NCBI GenBank assembly: GCA_018240935.1
Contig: JAFEEV010000161.1
Span: 1-9,836 of the forward strand
Direction of reading: 5' to 3'
Length of the DNA stretch: 9,836 bases
From: Pseudomonadota bacterium
GTDB lineage: Bacteria > Pseudomonadota > Gammaproteobacteria > Burkholderiales > Nitrosomonadaceae
The notes under the pieces are model-generated. The model saw nothing but the letters and a program-made list of their open reading frames with translations, was not told the origin of the DNA and did not search any database. The position numbers were made by a program, and so were the translations under genes. Position 1 is the stretch's first letter. Each line of letters opens with the position of its first letter. This document shows positions 1 to 5,790 of this stretch, piece by piece.

Positions 1-2
1 AA

Positions 3-353
3 AGTATTATCGTAACCAGTACATTCATGGCGCAAGGCTATGATTTCGAAGCGAACATTGTGGGATCGCTGGGCGTGATGGGGTTGCTGGGCATCGTCGA
101 GATTATTGAAATGACGCTCTATATCGTGTTGCTGGCGATTATCATGCAAGCCGTATTGTCATGGGTCAATCCGCACAGCCCGATAGCGCCGCTGCTGGAT
201 AGCTTCACTAGCCCGTTTCTGGCTGTTTTCCGCAGACGGATTCCGCCGGTCGCCAATGTCGATTTGTCTCCCTTGTTTGTGCTGATTCTGATTCAGGTGC
301 TATTGATGATCGTTGCCGGGATACATAAGGAAATCACCTTGATGCTTTTCTGA
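3..353 (+). CDS. yggT: YggT family integral membrane protein, C-terminal part (5' end outside window)
   Basis: The reading frame is open back to the first bases of the window, so the gene begins upstream. The first in-frame ATG, at 27, is probably internal. YggT proteins usually have about 180-190 residues and two copies of the YGGT membrane domain; the roughly 116 residues here fit the second copy. Visible features are a long hydrophobic segment (LYIVLLAIIMQAVLSW), the family signature around WVNPHSP, then LLDSFTSPFL, FRRRIPP and DLSPLF, and a last membrane helix (VLILIQVLLMIVAGI). The protein sits in the inner membrane. Its biochemical role is poorly known; relatives are linked to osmotic tolerance and cell-envelope processes and often follow proC. 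The stop lies 15 nt before the DUF167 gene, which suggests one transcript. The family call is firm; function is not assigned. Confidence 0.9.
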   Translation, partial: SIIVTSTFMAQGYDFEANIVGSLGVMGLLGIVEIIEMTLYIVLLAIIMQAVLSWVNPHSPIAPLLDSFTSPFLAVFRRRIPPVANVDLSPLFVLILIQVLLMIVAGIHKEITLMLF

Positions 354-368
354 GCGGCCGTTGCGGTC

Positions 369-665
369 ATGGGGTGGTACCGGCATGATGAGGCGAACAA
401 TCTAGTTTTGACGCTGCATATTCAACCGGGTGCGAAAAACACTGCAACTGCCGGTTTTCATGGCGAAGCGCTCAAAATAAAACTCGCGGCGCCGCCGGTT
501 GAAGGTAAAGCAAACACCGCATTGATAAAGTTTCTTGCCGAACGGTTTGATGTGCCGCTTGCTCGTGTGGTATTGAAACAAGGCGATAAATCGCGTCATA
601 AAGTGATCGTGATTGTGCAGTCTGCGCATGGTCCGGAAGCATTGTTTGATGAGACACCAAGCTGA
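369..665 (+). CDS. yggU: YggU/DUF167 family small protein
   Basis: A complete 98-residue protein of the DUF167 (YggU) family. The hallmarks are QPGAKN near residues 19-24, a central LKIKLAAPPVEGKAN stretch (about 35-49), and a C-terminal VVLKQGDKSRHKVI segment. The length is typical of the family, whose members are small cytosolic alpha/beta proteins of unknown biochemical role. The gene starts 15 nt after the yggT stop. A yggT-yggU pair is a common bacterial arrangement, so co-transcription is likely. No clear Shine-Dalgarno sequence precedes the ATG. I prefer this start because it puts the first beta strand (NLVLTLHIQPGA) at the usual distance from the N-terminus. Confidence 0.9.
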   Translation: MGWYRHDEANNLVLTLHIQPGAKNTATAGFHGEALKIKLAAPPVEGKANTALIKFLAERFDVPLARVVLKQGDKSRHKVIVIVQSAHGPEALFDETPS

Positions 666-696
666 TTATCCATAAATTTTTATTTGGCGAATTGCG

Positions 697-1149
697 ATGG
701 AACTAATTTTGTGGCGTCATGCCGAAGCGGAAGACGGTTTCCCCGATGGTGCGCGTCAATTGACCGGGAAAGGGCTGGATCAGGCGAAACGCATGGCGGA
801 TTGGCTCAAGCCAAAATTACCGGAAAATACCCGAATCATCGTCAGTCCGGCGCGCCGGACCCAGCAGACAGCGATGGCGCTGCGGTCTGACTTTGTAACC
901 GAAAATGCAATAGGTCCGGGTGCCAGTGCTCATGCCGTGCTGGCTGCGGCTGGCTGGCCTGTTGCGGATGATACGGTCGTGATCGTGGGTCATCAGCCAA
1001 CGCTGGGGGAAATTGCCAGCTATCTGATTCCGGTCATACCTGCCGGATTGCGGGTTAAAAAAGGATCTGTTTGGTGGATCCGGAATAAAGAAAAAGACGG
1101 TACGGTTAAGCCTGAATTGCATGCCGTCATTTATCCAGAGATGTTATGA
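697..1149 (+). CDS. sixA: SixA-type phosphohistidine phosphatase
   Basis: A 150-residue member of the histidine phosphatase (phosphoglycerate-mutase-like) superfamily, close to the length of E. coli SixA. It has the short RHG form (R7-H8 in LILWRHAEAE), where H8 would carry the phosphate transiently, the SPARRTQQT motif (50-58) and the second catalytic histidine in GHQPT (H99). In E. coli SixA removes phosphate from histidine on phosphocarrier domains: first described for the ArcB HPt domain, later for NPr of the nitrogen-related PTS. The target here cannot be read from sequence. It is cytosolic, with no signal peptide. It lies 31 nt after yggU and 27 nt before rluE, probably in the same operon. 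There is no strong ribosome binding site; the start is fixed by the motif position, since RHG lies within the first ten residues in this family. Confidence 0.92.
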   Translation: MELILWRHAEAEDGFPDGARQLTGKGLDQAKRMADWLKPKLPENTRIIVSPARRTQQTAMALRSDFVTENAIGPGASAHAVLAAAGWPVADDTVVIVGHQPTLGEIASYLIPVIPAGLRVKKGSVWWIRNKEKDGTVKPELHAVIYPEML

Positions 1150-1176
1150 GTTTTTCTCCGGTTCAATCCGGATGCT

Positions 1177-1722
1177 ATGCCTCGGTTAATTCTATTTAAT
1201 AAGCCCTACGGTGTGATTTGCCAATTTACACCGGAAAGCGGTCATCAATCACTAAAAGACTTTATTCCATTGCCGGACTTCTACCCGGCGGGCAGATTGG
1301 ACGCCGACAGCGAAGGTTTAGTATTGTTGACGGACAATGGTAAGCTGCAGCAGCATATTAGCGATCCGAAATTTAAATTACCCAAAACCTACTGGATTCA
1401 AGTCGAAGGCAAGCCGGATGAAGCGGCGCTTAATCAGCTTCGCCAGGGTGTGATTCTGAAAGATTTCAGAACCCAGCCGGCACAAGCCAATCTAATCGAT
1501 GAACCGGACCATCTCTGGCCGCGGACGCCACCTGTCCGTTACCGCAAAAATATTGCCACAAGTTGGCTATCTCTGATTATCAGTGAAGGTAAAAACCGTC
1601 AGGTAAGGCGAATGACGGCAGCCGTGTTTTTTCCCACATTGCGGTTAGTTCGTTATGCCATCGGTAACTATACGTTACAAGGCCTTGCGCCGGGAGAATG
1701 GCGCTTATTAAAAGATCCTTGA
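1177..1722 (+). CDS. rluE: 23S rRNA pseudouridine synthase E (RsuA/RluE family)
   Basis: A 181-residue stand-alone pseudouridine synthase of the RsuA/RluB/E/F family. It has the N-terminal LILFNKPYGVICQF segment, the catalytic GRLDADSEGL motif with nucleophilic D42, and the conserved SEGKNRQVRRM motif followed by FPTLRLVRYAIG. It lacks an N-terminal S4 RNA-binding domain, which RsuA, RluB and RluF have and RluE lacks. RluE converts U2457 of E. coli 23S rRNA to pseudouridine in the peptidyl transferase region; the same site is inferred here. The ATG at 1177 puts the conserved segment at the very N-terminus, as in relatives. A short inverted repeat (TCCGG at 1157-1161, CCGGA at 1168-1172) lies just upstream, and no good Shine-Dalgarno sequence is seen. 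It is the last gene of the + strand run; no terminator is visible after it. Confidence 0.93.
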   Translation: MPRLILFNKPYGVICQFTPESGHQSLKDFIPLPDFYPAGRLDADSEGLVLLTDNGKLQQHISDPKFKLPKTYWIQVEGKPDEAALNQLRQGVILKDFRTQPAQANLIDEPDHLWPRTPPVRYRKNIATSWLSLIISEGKNRQVRRMTAAVFFPTLRLVRYAIGNYTLQGLAPGEWRLLKDP

Positions 1723-1863
1723 TAGGGCAAATATTAGTATGGATAAAACCGTGGATTTAAAACAAATAATCGTTGCAGATTAATATTTCATTTCTATCGG
1801 GTGTAGTATAGAATTTTAATAAAGAGTGAAAGTTGAGTGTTGATCTGTTGTGAATGAAAACAG

Positions 1864-1891
1864 TTGAAAATAATGATATTGTCATTATATT
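1864..1891 (+). promoter_or_regulatory. Candidate sigma70-type promoter for the desaturase
   Basis: TTGAAA (1864-1869, 5 of 6 to the -35 consensus) and TATATT (1886-1891, 5 of 6 to the -10 consensus) are separated by 16 nt, inside the AT-rich gap of about 240 bp between rluE and the desaturase. Transcription would start near 1898 and give a leader of about 65 nt that includes a run of six G (1904-1909). The rest of the gap (1723-1860) holds nothing I can identify. AT-rich DNA yields such matches by chance, so this is a candidate only. Confidence 0.4.
1869..1888. promoter_or_regulatory. Fur-box-like palindromic operator candidate
   Basis: A 7-bp perfect inverted repeat, ATAATGA (1870-1876) and TCATTAT (1882-1888), surrounds a 5-nt centre and lies between the candidate -35 and -10 elements. 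The arms equal those of the classical E. coli Fur box, whose centre is 3 nt rather than 5. Read as hexamers, AATAAT-GATATT (1869-1880) matches the first two GATAAT repeats at 10 of 12 positions, and CATTAT follows after 2 extra bases. Binding by Fur or any other repressor is inference. Confidence 0.35.
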
Positions 1892-1942
1892 AATAGGTAG
1901 TTCGGGGGGTTGTTTTTATATATCGGCTTGCATCTGAGTAAG

Positions 1943-1953
1943 CCTTTAAAGGA
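1943..1953 (+). promoter_or_regulatory. Ribosome binding site of the desaturase, inside a 10-bp palindrome
   Basis: AAAGGA (1948-1953) is the best Shine-Dalgarno match for the desaturase and sits 11 nt before the ATG at 1965. It is too close to serve the earlier in-frame ATG at 1953, and this decides the start. The site is the right half of the perfect palindrome CCTTTAAAGG (1943-1952). Confidence 0.45.
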
Positions 1954-1964
1954 TGGTAATTTAT

Positions 1965-3155
1965 ATGATTTCTGATTTTCTAACATTGATCTCGGGTGTG
2001 TTTGATATGCCATGGTGGGGATATGTTGTCGTCACCTTGGTTTTAACGCATATCACCATTGCATCGATTACAATTTATTTGCATCGCCATTCGGCGCATA
2101 GAGCGTTGGAATTGCATCCAATACCAAGTCATTTTTTCCGTTTCTGGTTGTGGTTGACGACCGGGATGGTTACCAAACAATGGACTGCGGTTCATCGTAA
2201 ACATCACGCCAAATGCGAAAGTAAAGATGATCCGCATAGTCCGGTCATTTACGGCATTAAGAAAGTTCTGGCCGAAGGCTCGGAATTGTACAGAATAGAG
2301 GCGAAGAATCAGGAGACCTTACAAAGATACGGTTACGGTACGCCGGACGATTGGCTGGAACGTAATGTCTACACCAAGCATAGCGCGAAGGGTGTGGCGC
2401 TTATGTTGATCATTAATGTGATTTTGTTTGGTCCCATTGGGTTGACGATATGGGCGGTGCAAATGATGTGGGCGCCGATCTTTGCTGCTGGCATCATCAA
2501 TGGTGTTGGCCACTATTGGGGGTATCGTAATTTCCGTGCGGAAGATGCCAGTACGAATATTGTTCCTTGGGGCATTTTAATTGGCGGTGAGGAATTGCAT
2601 AATAATCATCATGCTTATGCAACTTCTGCGCGTTTATCCAATAAATGGTATGAGTTCGACATCGGCTGGTTGTATATCCGCATTCTTGAAACGCTCGGAC
2701 TTGCAAAAGTTAAGAAAATTGCACCAAAGTTGCGTTTTGATAAAGCAAAAACCCAATGCGACTCGGATACGCTGCAAGCTGTGATTTCTCACCGCTATGA
2801 AGTGCTTGCCAAATATACGAAATCGTTAAAAGCAACTTTTGCAAATGAAATGATTCATTTGAAAGAAGCGGCAGCGCAATACGGTGTGGATAGCACAACT
2901 TTGAAACGCTGGATTCTGGCGGATTCCAAAACATTGCAGGAACATGAACGTGAGAAACTAAATCAAGTGCTGAGTAATGCCAAAACACTGGATAAAGTTT
3001 ATACCATGCGTGAAGAATTGGCTGAAATTTGGCAACGCTCTACGGCATCGACGGAAGAACTGGTTAAACAGCTGGAAGATTGGTGCCGTCGTGCAGAAGA
3101 AAGTGGCATCGAAGTGTTGAGAACCTTTTCTCAGCGATTGCGGTGTTATGCGTAG
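1965..3155 (+). CDS. Membrane fatty acid desaturase, DesA-like, with transposase-like C-terminal extension
   Basis: An integral-membrane di-iron fatty acid desaturase of 396 residues, inserting a cis double bond into acyl chains with O2 and an electron donor. The three histidine boxes are present: HRHSAH (40-45), HRKHH (77-81) and HNNHH (212-216), plus GHYWGYRN around H183. Hydrophobic stretches lie near residues 15-40, 55-70, 145-165 and 165-180. The core closely resembles, from memory, the delta-9 phospholipid desaturase DesA of Pseudomonas aeruginosa (about 394 residues). After the core, residues about 293-396 form a hydrophilic helical tail that looks like the C-terminal part of ISL3-family transposases (see findings). 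The start at 1965 is chosen for its ribosome binding site; an ATG at 1953 would add four residues. The gene stands alone with its own promoter candidate and a terminator 15 nt after the stop. The substrate (phospholipid or acyl-CoA) is unproven. Confidence 0.92.
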   Translation: MISDFLTLISGVFDMPWWGYVVVTLVLTHITIASITIYLHRHSAHRALELHPIPSHFFRFWLWLTTGMVTKQWTAVHRKHHAKCESKDDPHSPVIYGIKKVLAEGSELYRIEAKNQETLQRYGYGTPDDWLERNVYTKHSAKGVALMLIINVILFGPIGLTIWAVQMMWAPIFAAGIINGVGHYWGYRNFRAEDASTNIVPWGILIGGEELHNNHHAYATSARLSNKWYEFDIGWLYIRILETLGLAKVKKIAPKLRFDKAKTQCDSDTLQAVISHRYEVLAKYTKSLKATFANEMIHLKEAAAQYGVDSTTLKRWILADSKTLQEHEREKLNQVLSNAKTLDKVYTMREELAEIWQRSTASTEELVKQLEDWCRRAEESGIEVLRTFSQRLRCYA

Positions 3156-3169
3156 CAGCAAAAGGTATT

Positions 3170-3207
3170 AACAATAAAAAACCCGCTCCGGCGGGTTTTT
3201 TATTGTT
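3170..3207. terminator. Bidirectional rho-independent terminator
   Basis: A perfect 17-bp inverted repeat (3170-3186 and 3191-3207) encloses a TCCG loop. The core stem CCCGC/GCGGG is flanked by six A on one side and six T on the other, so both strands read as a GC stem followed by a U tract. It lies between the convergent ends of the desaturase (3155) and rpmG (3230) and should stop transcription from both sides. Confidence 0.93.
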
Positions 3208-3229
3208 GTCTTATTGCATTATTATGAAT

Positions 3230-3385
3230 CTATTTGAGCTTTGTTTCTTTGTACTTAACGTGTTTTCTTGCAACAGGGTCAAATTTCATGATCTCTATTT
3301 TCTCAGGCTTTGCACGTTTATTTTTGGTGGTTGTATAAAAATGCCCAGTGCCCGCCGAAGATTCAAGTTTTATTTTCTCACGCAT
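3230..3385 (-). CDS. rpmG: 50S ribosomal protein L33
   Basis: A 51-residue protein, MREKIKLESS at the start and YKETKLK at the end, with the L33 signature SAGTGHFYTTTKNKR (about 10-24) and KFDPVARKHV. L33 is a small protein of the large ribosomal subunit. It has no cysteine pair, so it is the zinc-independent type. It lacks the extra MAKGI start of E. coli L33. The start is supported by a strong Shine-Dalgarno sequence, TAAGGAG, on the - strand just upstream (3394-3400). It lies 32 nt downstream of rpmB, forming the usual rpmB-rpmG pair, and ends at the shared terminator. Confidence 0.96.
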   Translation of the reverse strand: MREKIKLESSAGTGHFYTTTKNKRAKPEKIEIMKFDPVARKHVKYKETKLK

Positions 3386-3417
3386 TGCGATAACTCCTTA
3401 ACTAACCTAATGGTTTC

Positions 3418-3654
3418 CTAGATGCTTTTACCTTCCGAGCGCATTTTCGCCAGTACCGCATCAATACCGTTTTTGTCGATTGTGCGTAGTGCAGCATTAG
3501 TTAATCGTAAACTAATCCAACGATTTTCGCTCTCAACCCAAAACCGGCGGCGTTGCAGATTGGGCAGAAAACGCCTTTTGGTTTTATTGTTCGCATGAGA
3601 AACATTATGACCCGACATTGGTTTTTTGCCAGTTACTTCACATACTCGTGCCAT
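3418..3654 (-). CDS. rpmB: 50S ribosomal protein L28
   Basis: A 78-residue protein of the L28 family and of the usual length. It begins MARVCEVTGKKPMSGHNVSH, followed by NNKTKRRFLPNLQ, FWVESENRWISLRLTNAALRTIDKNG and a lysine-containing end. L28 is a basic component of the large ribosomal subunit near the tRNA exit region. Only one cysteine is present, so no zinc site is expected. A Shine-Dalgarno sequence, TGGAGT, lies on the - strand at 3663-3668, 8 nt before the ATG. A dedicated promoter lies just upstream, at the end of radC. Confidence 0.97.
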   Translation of the reverse strand: MARVCEVTGKKPMSGHNVSHANNKTKRRFLPNLQRRRFWVESENRWISLRLTNAALRTIDKNGIDAVLAKMRSEGKSI

Positions 3655-3686
3655 GTTAGCGCACTCCAGAATTTCTAAAAGCGGCG

Positions 3687-3716
3687 ATTATATCCTGATT
3701 TGGGTAATTTACTCAA
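3687..3716 (-). promoter_or_regulatory. Promoter of rpmB-rpmG, overlapping the radC stop codon
   Basis: On the - strand, TATAAT (3687-3692) is a perfect -10 element. TTGAGT (3711-3716) matches 4 of 6 bases of the -35 consensus, with an 18-nt spacer. The predicted start, near 3680, leaves a leader of about 25 nt before rpmB. The -35 element contains the radC stop codon (3713-3715). The position fits separate high-level expression of the two ribosomal proteins. Confidence 0.65.
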
Positions 3717-4387
3717 ATTAAATCATTCTCGGCAAATGAGAAAGCGGTGCCATTACCTATAATAAAGTGATCCAGCACTTTGACATCGATCATGGTCAAT
3801 GCCTGTTTTAAGGATTGCGTCAACGTCTTGTCGGCATGGCTGGGTTCAGCGACCCCTGAAGGATGGTTGTGTGCAAAGATGATCGCAGCCGCGTTGTGAT
3901 ATAGCGCGCGTTTAATGACCTCGCGGGGATAAACGCTGGTTTGGGTCAGTGTGCCGCTGAATAATTCTTCGGTGGCGATCGTGTGATTTTTGGCATCGAG
4001 AAAAATTCCGATGAATACTTCGTGTTGCTTGTTTGCTAAACTTAAGCGCAGAAAATTCCGCACCAGATCGGGGGAATTCAGTGCATTGCCGCTTTTCAAT
4101 TCCTCGTTGAGCGAACGCCGGGCCATTTCCAGCACAGCTTGCAGTTGCGCATATTTTGCACTGCCCATTCCCGGTATTTGGCAAAAACTGGTTTGACTGG
4201 CTGCAAATATGTTGGTTAAGCTGCCAAAGTGTGAAAGTAGCTCCCGTGCAAGATCCACGGCGCTTTTTCCGGTGATTCCAGTGCGCAGAAATATCGCTAG
4301 TAACTCGGTATCCGAAAGGGCGGTAACTCCCTTTTGTAATAATTTCTCACGCGGCCGTTCGGATACCGGCCAATTTGTAATCGCCAT
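3713..4387 (-). CDS. radC: RadC family JAB/MPN domain protein
   Basis: A 224-residue RadC protein of normal length. The N-terminal half has a helix-hairpin-helix region (LSDTELLAIFLRTG at about 24-37, IPGMGSAKYAQLQA at about 71-84). The C-terminal half is a JAB1/MPN-type metal site, with H173-x-H175-P through S183-xx-D186 in HNHPSGVAEPSHAD and LDHFIIG downstream. The family was once linked to DNA repair in E. coli, but that assignment was withdrawn and the biochemical role remains unclear. The full set of metal-binding residues suggests an active hydrolase. No Shine-Dalgarno sequence is seen before the ATG, but MAITNWP...RPREKLL is the typical family start. The order radC-rpmB-rpmG facing coaBC-dut matches the E. 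coli arrangement. Confidence 0.95.
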   Translation of the reverse strand: MAITNWPVSERPREKLLQKGVTALSDTELLAIFLRTGITGKSAVDLARELLSHFGSLTNIFAASQTSFCQIPGMGSAKYAQLQAVLEMARRSLNEELKSGNALNSPDLVRNFLRLSLANKQHEVFIGIFLDAKNHTIATEELFSGTLTQTSVYPREVIKRALYHNAAAIIFAHNHPSGVAEPSHADKTLTQSLKQALTMIDVKVLDHFIIGNGTAFSFAENDLI

Positions 4388-4488
4388 AAATTCGGGTGAA
4401 ATATTGAGTGATATAAAATGAAATTCGTTGCCGGTATATTAACGGCCCGTTGTGGTTTGTCGCATAATCGCAATGGTGTGAGTGATAG

Positions 4489-4541
4489 CGGCACGCAATG
4501 TGGCCGTGTTGAGTAGAATCGGTATGTGCTGCGTGCCGATT
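4489..4541 (+). repeat. Competing inverted repeats in the coaBC leader region
   Basis: CGGCACGCA (4489-4497) is perfectly complementary to TGCGTGCCG (4530-4538) across a 32-nt loop. A second hairpin, AATCGG (4517-4522) with CCGATT (4536-4541), extends inward through G-U and A-T pairs. It uses the same right-hand bases, so the two cannot form together. Six T follow at 4551-4556, too far from the stem for a standard terminator. Promoters in the 188-bp radC-coaBC gap could not be placed with confidence. Confidence 0.4.
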
Positions 4542-4575
4542 GGATAAAGCTTTTTTGGAATTTTTCTTATCGATT

Positions 4576-5784
4576 ATGACTTCTTGGCCATCAGCTGAAT
4601 CTAAAAAGCGTTTGCTGCTAGGTGTAACCGGCGGCGTGGCTGCCTATAAAGCTGCGGAACTGGCGCGTCTGTTGACGCAGAATGGGATGCATGTGCAAAC
4701 AGTAATGACGCAGGCGGCTTGCCGGTTTGTGGGAGCGGTCACTTTTCAGTCATTGACCGGCAATCCTGTTTATACCGATTTGTGGGATGCCAACGCCGCG
4801 CAAAATATGGCGCATATCAATCTGTCCCGGGATGCCGGTTTGATTCTGGTTGCGCCAGCCAGTGCGGATTTTATCGCTAAGCTGGCTCATGGCATGGCGG
4901 ATGATTTGCTGACCACACTCTGTCTGGCGCGTGATTGTCCGCTGATGATAGCGCCCGCGATGAACCGGCAGATGTGGGAGAATCCCGCGACCCAGCGTAA
5001 CTTATCCCGGTTAAGGCAAGATGGCATAATCATCACGGGCCCGGCCAGCGGCGAGCAAGCTTGTGGTGAAGTAGGCATGGGACGCATGCTGGAAGCCGCA
5101 GAATTGGCGGAAATCGTGCAGGCGGCATTTCGAACCGCTACGCTGCTGCAAGGCAAGAATATATTGGTGACAGCGGGACCCACCTTCGAAGCGATTGACG
5201 CGGTGCGTGGCATCACCAACCGTAGTTCCGGGAAAATGGGCTATGCCGTTGCCCGAGCTGCGGTAGAAGCGGGAGCGGCGGTAACACTCATTTCCGGTCC
5301 GGTTTGTTTGACTCCGCCCGCCGCCGCTAAATTTATTCCGGTGACCAGCGCAGAGGATATGTTGCGTGCCGTGCAGACTGAGATAGCGCAAACCGATATT
5401 TTTATCAGTGTCGCTGCCGTTGCGGATTATCGCGTGGCTCATGTCAGTCAGCAAAAAATCAAGAAATCTGCTGCTAATCTAGCGCTTGAATTGGTTCCAA
5501 CCCCGGATATTTTGAAGACCGTGTCAAGCTTACCTAAACCGCCTTTCTGCGTAGGATTCGCGGCGGAAACCGAGAATCTGGAAAAGAATGCAGCCATGAA
5601 ACGGCGCAAAAAGAACGTCCCATTGCTGGTCGCCAATTTGGCGCAGGATGCGATCGGTTCAGATGAAAGCGAGCTGATATTGTTCGATGATACCGGCCAG
5701 CACATTCTCCCTAAAGCCTCTAAAATGGAGCAAGCGCGGCGCTTGATAAAGCATATTCATCGACTATACAGCCAACAGCACTAA
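4576..5784 (+). CDS. coaBC: Bifunctional phosphopantothenoylcysteine decarboxylase / phosphopantothenate-cysteine ligase
   Basis: A two-domain enzyme catalysing two steps of coenzyme A synthesis. The N-terminal CoaC flavoprotein domain (about 10-190) decarboxylates 4'-phosphopantothenoylcysteine. It shows GVTGGVAAYK (16-25), the catalytic His in AHINLSR (H80), PAMNRQMW (127-134) and the active-site Cys in QACGEVGMGRM (C163). The C-terminal CoaB domain (about 193-402) joins cysteine to phosphopantothenate using CTP; it begins ILVTAGPTFEAID and has NRSSGKMG (215-222), AAVADYR and KIKKSA. With the ATG at 4576 the protein has 402 residues, close to E. coli Dfp (406). A TTG at 4540 would add 12 residues, but these are not family-like and overlap the leader hairpins. 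Neither start has a good ribosome binding site. dut follows 6 nt later. Confidence 0.96.
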   Translation: MTSWPSAESKKRLLLGVTGGVAAYKAAELARLLTQNGMHVQTVMTQAACRFVGAVTFQSLTGNPVYTDLWDANAAQNMAHINLSRDAGLILVAPASADFIAKLAHGMADDLLTTLCLARDCPLMIAPAMNRQMWENPATQRNLSRLRQDGIIITGPASGEQACGEVGMGRMLEAAELAEIVQAAFRTATLLQGKNILVTAGPTFEAIDAVRGITNRSSGKMGYAVARAAVEAGAAVTLISGPVCLTPPAAAKFIPVTSAEDMLRAVQTEIAQTDIFISVAAVADYRVAHVSQQKIKKSAANLALELVPTPDILKTVSSLPKPPFCVGFAAETENLEKNAAMKRRKKNVPLLVANLAQDAIGSDESELILFDDTGQHILPKASKMEQARRLIKHIHRLYSQQH

Positions 5785-5790
5785 CAAAGC

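Noticed and set aside
1157..1172. Short hairpin TCCGG/CCGGA between sixA and rluE as a terminator
   Set aside because: No T run follows; the T run precedes the stem, and rluE starts 4 nt later, so termination of sixA there is unlikely.
1723..1862. Possible small gene or RNA in the AT-rich gap after rluE
   Set aside because: No reading frame with a ribosome binding site, no stable inverted repeat and no terminator were seen here; it looks like plain intergenic DNA.
3080..3421. A 113-codon + strand frame across the desaturase end, the terminator and rpmG
   Set aside because: It runs through a strong terminator and antisense to rpmG, and its translation of the intergenic sequence has no protein character.
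4540..4575. TTG at 4540 as the coaBC start
   Set aside because: The 12 extra residues are hydrophobic and not family-like, there is no ribosome binding site, and the ATG at 4576 gives the usual CoaBC length.
5011..5454. A 147-codon - strand frame inside coaBC (and a similar one at 5827-6258 inside dut)
   Set aside because: Both are antisense shadows of genes with complete family motifs; long antisense frames are expected in DNA of this composition.
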